A stretch of DNA of 5,039 bases from contig JAGHGS010000024.1 of NCBI GenBank assembly GCA_017888105.1, positions 1 through 5,039 on the forward strand, read 5' to 3'. The position numbers and the translations under genes were made by a program. The notes under the pieces were generated by a model, which made no database searches, was not told the origin of the DNA, and saw only the letters and a program-made list of their open reading frames with translations. Origin of the DNA: Bacilli bacterium (GTDB taxonomy: Bacteria; Bacillota_I; Bacilli_A; RF39; UBA660). Position 1 is the first letter of the stretch; the number at the start of each line of letters is the position of its first letter. Below are positions 4,981 to 5,039 of this stretch, one piece after another.

Positions 4981-5039
4981 ATGGATTGTATATTTTGTAA
5001 AATAGCAAAGGGAGAAATACCTAGCAAAGTTTTATATGA
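4981..5039 (+). CDS. HIT-family nucleotide hydrolase/transferase, start only (partial)
   Basis: The first 19 codons read MDCIFCKIAKGEIPSKVLY and the frame is open to the window edge. CIFCKI followed by GEIPS is the typical N-terminus of histidine-triad (Hint/HinT-type) proteins, which hydrolyse AMP- or GMP-linked substrates such as purine nucleoside phosphoramidates. The catalytic HxHxH motif lies beyond the edge, so the subfamily is not certain. A TGA at 4972-4974 in frame makes this ATG the earliest possible. GGTGA at 4970-4974 serves as a short ribosome binding site with 6-nt spacing. An ATG at 4968 opens a different frame that stops after 10 codons. It is the only plus-strand gene here. 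Confidence 0.88.
   Translation, partial: MDCIFCKIAKGEIPSKVLY

Noticed and set aside
4769..5008. Minus-strand open frame of 79 codons overlapping the cotE start and the divergent promoters
   Set aside because: It overlaps the cotE N-terminus in another frame and crosses both promoters and the start of the HIT gene; no ribosome binding site.
1..5039. A novel multi-gene system, mobile element, CRISPR array or toxin-antitoxin pair
   Set aside because: All but two coding regions are standard housekeeping or sporulation genes with normal spacing. There are no direct repeat arrays, integrase or transposase motifs, or paired small overlapping ORFs.

Overview
The window is AT-rich (about one third G+C by eye). 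It comes from a Gram-positive, low-G+C bacterium that uses the standard code: tryptophan is TGG and the visible stops are TAA and TAG. Strong AGGAGG ribosome binding sites, sigma-A style promoters and a recognisable cotE spore-coat gene point to a spore-forming member of the Bacilli or a related Firmicutes lineage. The genus cannot be fixed from this stretch. Nearly everything is on the minus strand; only the partial HIT gene at the right edge is on the plus strand.

Layout in minus-strand transcription order (right to left). cotE starts at a TTG codon behind a sigma-E/sigma-K-like promoter and faces a divergent HIT-family gene across about 100 bp. A hairpin at the cotE stop ends that unit, and its 3' arm also supplies the -35 box of the next promoter. 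That promoter drives rpsP and khpA (ribosomal protein S16 and a KH RNA-binding protein), separated by one base and closed by a strong terminator over the khpA stop. trpS (tryptophanyl-tRNA synthetase) follows with an extended -10 promoter. A consensus-like promoter touching the trpS stop then drives cdsA and rseP (CDP-diacylglycerol synthase and an M50 site-2 protease), 11 bp apart and ended by a 13-bp hairpin. Next is a single-gene unit for an unrecognised 79-residue basic, Gln-rich protein, and finally tRNA-Arg(CCG), with the first codons of a probable membrane protein running off the left edge.

Functionally this is a string of short housekeeping units (translation, phospholipid precursor synthesis, membrane proteolysis) beside one sporulation gene. 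I see no mobile element, CRISPR array, rRNA, phage module or defence system. The points worth a second look are the cotE control region, the terminator/promoter overlap before rpsP, the two related terminators flanking the small unknown gene, and the unknown gene itself. No gap without a gene exceeds 300 bases. The longest are 144-316 and 557-736, which hold the promoters and terminators listed.
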